In this document: positions 16,130 to 17,682 of the stretch, in pieces | Layout: each line of letters starts with the position of its first letter | Position numbering within the stretch: position 1 is the first letter of the stretch | Source of the DNA: Reyranella sp. | GTDB taxonomy: Bacteria; Pseudomonadota; Alphaproteobacteria; Reyranellales; Reyranellaceae | NCBI GenBank assembly: GCA_016780605.1 | Contig: JADHLS010000018.1 | Span: 1 to 17,682 of the forward strand | DNA length: 17,682 nt | Reading direction: 5' to 3' | Notes under the pieces: model-generated | Told to the model about the DNA's origin: nothing | The model's database searches: none | The model's input: the letters and a program-made list of their open reading frames with translations, nothing else | Program-made: the position numbers and the translations under genes

Positions 16130-17592
16130 GCGCCGAGCTTGCCCTGGCCGACCTTTTAGGCGACCGGCCGGCCGCCGCCGACGGCTATGTCCGTCTGGCG
16201 GTCGATGGCGGCACCTGGAAGGCACTGGCGGTCGGCTGCGCCAAGGGGCTGCAAGAGCTGAGTGCGCTGTGGGCCGATGGTCCCGTCATGCGCATGGCGC
16301 TGAACGACGTGCCGCGCGCACTGCGGGCGATCGTGACGCTGGAGACCGACGCCGGCCGCTATCCGTCGGTCGCGGCGTGTCATGCGCCGGCCCTGCGGCT
16401 GGAGCGCGCCATGCGCGATCTCTATGGCGTCGAGCCCGTCGACCTGCCCGATACGCGCCCGTGGCTCGACCACGGCCAATGGCCCGGTCGCCAGGCCAAT
16501 GCGCCCTACGACTTCCTGCCGGTTGAGGGCGAGGGTCTGCACCAGATCCCGGTCGGGCCGGTCCATGCCGGCATCATTGAGCCCGGTCATTTCCGCTTCA
16601 CCGCCAATGGTGAGACGGTGGTGCGGCTCGAGGAACGGCTGGGCTACGTGCACAAGGGCGTCGAAGGGCTGATGGCGGGTGTGTTTGTCGAGCAGGCGGC
16701 GCGCATCGTCGGCCGCATCTCGGGCGACAGCACGGTGGCCTATGCCTGGGCATTCGCACGCGCCGTCGAAAGCGCGCTCGGCTGGACGCCGCCGCCGCGC
16801 GCCGTGCTCCTGCGCGCGGTGATGGCCGAGCTGGAGCGGCTCTCCCATCACATCAACGATGTCGGTGCGATCTGCAACGACGCCTCCGTGATCGCCTTCC
16901 ATGCCCGCTGCACCCTGCAGCGCGAAGATCTGCTGGCCGTCGCCAATGCCTGCTTCGGCCATCGCCTTATGATGGACTGCATCGTGCCGGGCGGTGTAGC
17001 GGCCGAGCTGACGCCCGAGGGCGTCGGAAGGATTCGCGGCCTGCTGTCGCGCTTCGAGGAGACCCGGGCCGAGATGCTGCGGGTCTACGATTCCATGCCG
17101 TCGCTGCAGGATCGCACCGTCACCACCGGCATCGTCTCGCCCGAGCTGGTTCGCCAGTATGCGGCGGGTGGCTTCGTCGGCCGCGCTTCCGGCCGCGCCT
17201 TCGATGCCCGCAAGAGCTTCGCTTCGGCGCCCTACGACAGCATCGACTTCGATCTCAAGACCAGGACCGGCGGCGACGTCGATGCGCGCCTGATGGTCCG
17301 CATGGACGAGATCGCCGAGAGCCTTCGCATCCTGCCGCAGATCCTGGGCCGCCTGGCCGCCGGTGAGATCCGCAGCGATCGTCCGGCATCGGCGGGTGGC
17401 GAGGGGGCGGCGCTGGTCGAGGCCTTCCGGGGCGACGTGTTCGTGAGCGTGCGCATCGGCGCGGATGGCCAGCTCGCCCGCGTTCATGCGCGCGATGCCA
17501 GCTGGTTCCAGTGGCCGCTGCTCGAGGCCGCCATCGAGGGCAACATCGTCGCGGACTTCCCACTCTGCAACAAGTCGTTCAACTGCTCCTAG
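16126..17592 (+). CDS. hyfG: Hydrogenase large subunit-like protein (NuoC-NuoD fusion), no Ni ligands
   Basis: HyfG/HycE-type fusion of a NuoC-like domain (about 15-115, with 'LERAMRDLYG' at 92-101) and a NuoD / NiFe-hydrogenase large-subunit-like domain (about 138-488), 488 residues. The family core is present: 'PVGPVHAGIIEPGHFRF' (142-158), 'LGYVHKGVEGLM' (172-183), 'ELERLSHHINDVG' (235-247). Where hydrogenases carry R-x-C-G-x-C the sequence reads 'RIVGRIS' (193-199), so both N-terminal nickel-ligand cysteines are absent. The C-terminus ends 'FPLCNKSFNCS' with no DPCxxC. It therefore should not be a nickel enzyme; it resembles energy-converting-hydrogenase-related (Ehr) subunits. The frame stops at an amber codon (17590-17592), after which the frame continues as SGHDL to a TGA at 17608-17610 that would overlap the next gene by ATGA, suggesting a six-codon truncation or a sequencing error. 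Confidence 0.88.
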   Translation: MSAELALADLLGDRPAAADGYVRLAVDGGTWKALAVGCAKGLQELSALWADGPVMRMALNDVPRALRAIVTLETDAGRYPSVAACHAPALRLERAMRDLYGVEPVDLPDTRPWLDHGQWPGRQANAPYDFLPVEGEGLHQIPVGPVHAGIIEPGHFRFTANGETVVRLEERLGYVHKGVEGLMAGVFVEQAARIVGRISGDSTVAYAWAFARAVESALGWTPPPRAVLLRAVMAELERLSHHINDVGAICNDASVIAFHARCTLQREDLLAVANACFGHRLMMDCIVPGGVAAELTPEGVGRIRGLLSRFEETRAEMLRVYDSMPSLQDRTVTTGIVSPELVRQYAAGGFVGRASGRAFDARKSFASAPYDSIDFDLKTRTGGDVDARLMVRMDEIAESLRILPQILGRLAAGEIRSDRPASAGGEGAALVEAFRGDVFVSVRIGADGQLARVHARDASWFQWPLLEAAIEGNIVADFPLCNKSFNCS

Positions 17593-17606
17593 TCCGGCCA
17601 CGACTT

Positions 17607-17682
17607 ATGAGAACCTTCCTGTTCGACGCGCTGTTCAAGGGAAAGGCCACGATCCCGGCGCCGGGACCGGACGCGGCCGCGC
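17607..17682 (+). CDS. hyfI: Partial NuoB/HyfI-like small subunit, 5' end only
   Basis: The window ends 25 codons into this gene. It begins with 'MRTFLFDALFKGKATIPA' and PGPD, which resembles the N-terminus of the [4Fe-4S] small subunit (NuoB family) of group-4 hydrogenase-related complexes; its cluster-binding cysteines would lie beyond the window. The ATG is the last ATGA-style junction of the operon, overlapping a TGA in the hyfG frame. No separate ribosome binding site is visible, so expression should depend on translation of hyfG. The assignment is by position and a short resemblance only; a HyfH-type ferredoxin is less likely. Confidence 0.6.
   Translation, partial: MRTFLFDALFKGKATIPAPGPDAAA

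Noticed and set aside
14105..16225. A 706-codon open frame on the minus strand across hyfE-hyfF-hyfG
   Set aside because: It is antisense to three well-supported genes, its translation is rich in Arg, His, Gln and Gly with no domain, and long antisense frames are expected in high-GC DNA with biased third positions.
17590..17592. TAG in hyfG read as an amino acid (pyrrolysine-type recoding)
   Set aside because: TAG is the ordinary stop of at least five other genes in this window (substrate-binding protein, amidohydrolase, DadA-like, hslU, small membrane gene), and no recoding element is visible, so general reassignment is unlikely.
1..17682. Mobile elements, CRISPR arrays, tRNA or rRNA genes
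   Set aside because: No transposase or integrase motifs, no regularly spaced direct repeats and no cloverleaf-like or rRNA-like segments were seen by eye; gene packing leaves little room for them.

Overview
This is a high-GC chromosomal segment from a Gram-negative bacterium, most likely an alphaproteobacterium. The supporting signs are strong G/C bias at third codon positions, an HslV with the short N-terminal extension common in that class, a PF04392-type substrate-binding protein with an N-terminal 'RRRDFM' signal, and tight gene packing with ATGA overlaps. A Rhizobiales, Rhodospirillales or Reyranella-like origin is plausible, but the sequence alone does not fix it. I see no rRNA, tRNA, CRISPR, insertion sequence or integrase.

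Layout. Positions 1-184 hold no convincing gene. 185-1360 (-) is a class V PLP-fold enzyme, divergent from a YgjP-type zinc metallopeptidase (about 1393-2145, +), which runs into an ABC-type substrate-binding lipoprotein-like or exported protein (about 2153-3124, +). Facing it are an amidohydrolase (3131-4597, -) and, upstream on the same strand, a DadA-like FAD amino-acid oxidoreductase (4670-5917, -). The heat-shock protease pair hslV-hslU (5997-7873, +) follows. It is convergent with an MFS transporter (8030-9280, -) that carries a translationally coupled 50-residue membrane protein (7881-8033, -). A secreted alpha/beta-hydrolase of the tripeptidyl-aminopeptidase type (9388-10917, +) is divergent from the transporter.

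The last 6.6 kb is a single + strand operon related to hydrogenase-4 and respiratory complex I: hyfB, hyfC, hyfE, hyfF, hyfG and the first 25 codons of a NuoB/HyfI-like small subunit. Consecutive genes overlap by ATGA, so they should be co-translated as one membrane complex. The two antiporter-like subunits keep the charged residues expected for proton translocation, but the large subunit has lost the N-terminal CxxC nickel ligands and does not end in DPCxxC. The complex is therefore better described as an energy-converting-hydrogenase-related (Ehr-type) complex than a hydrogenase. hyfG also carries an amber codon six codons before the TGA that would make the usual ATGA overlap with the next gene.

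The main points for a second look are the nickel-less large subunit, the amber codon in its C-terminal motif, the small membrane protein coupled to the MFS gene, and two perfect palindromes that embed both stop codons at the two convergent gene junctions.
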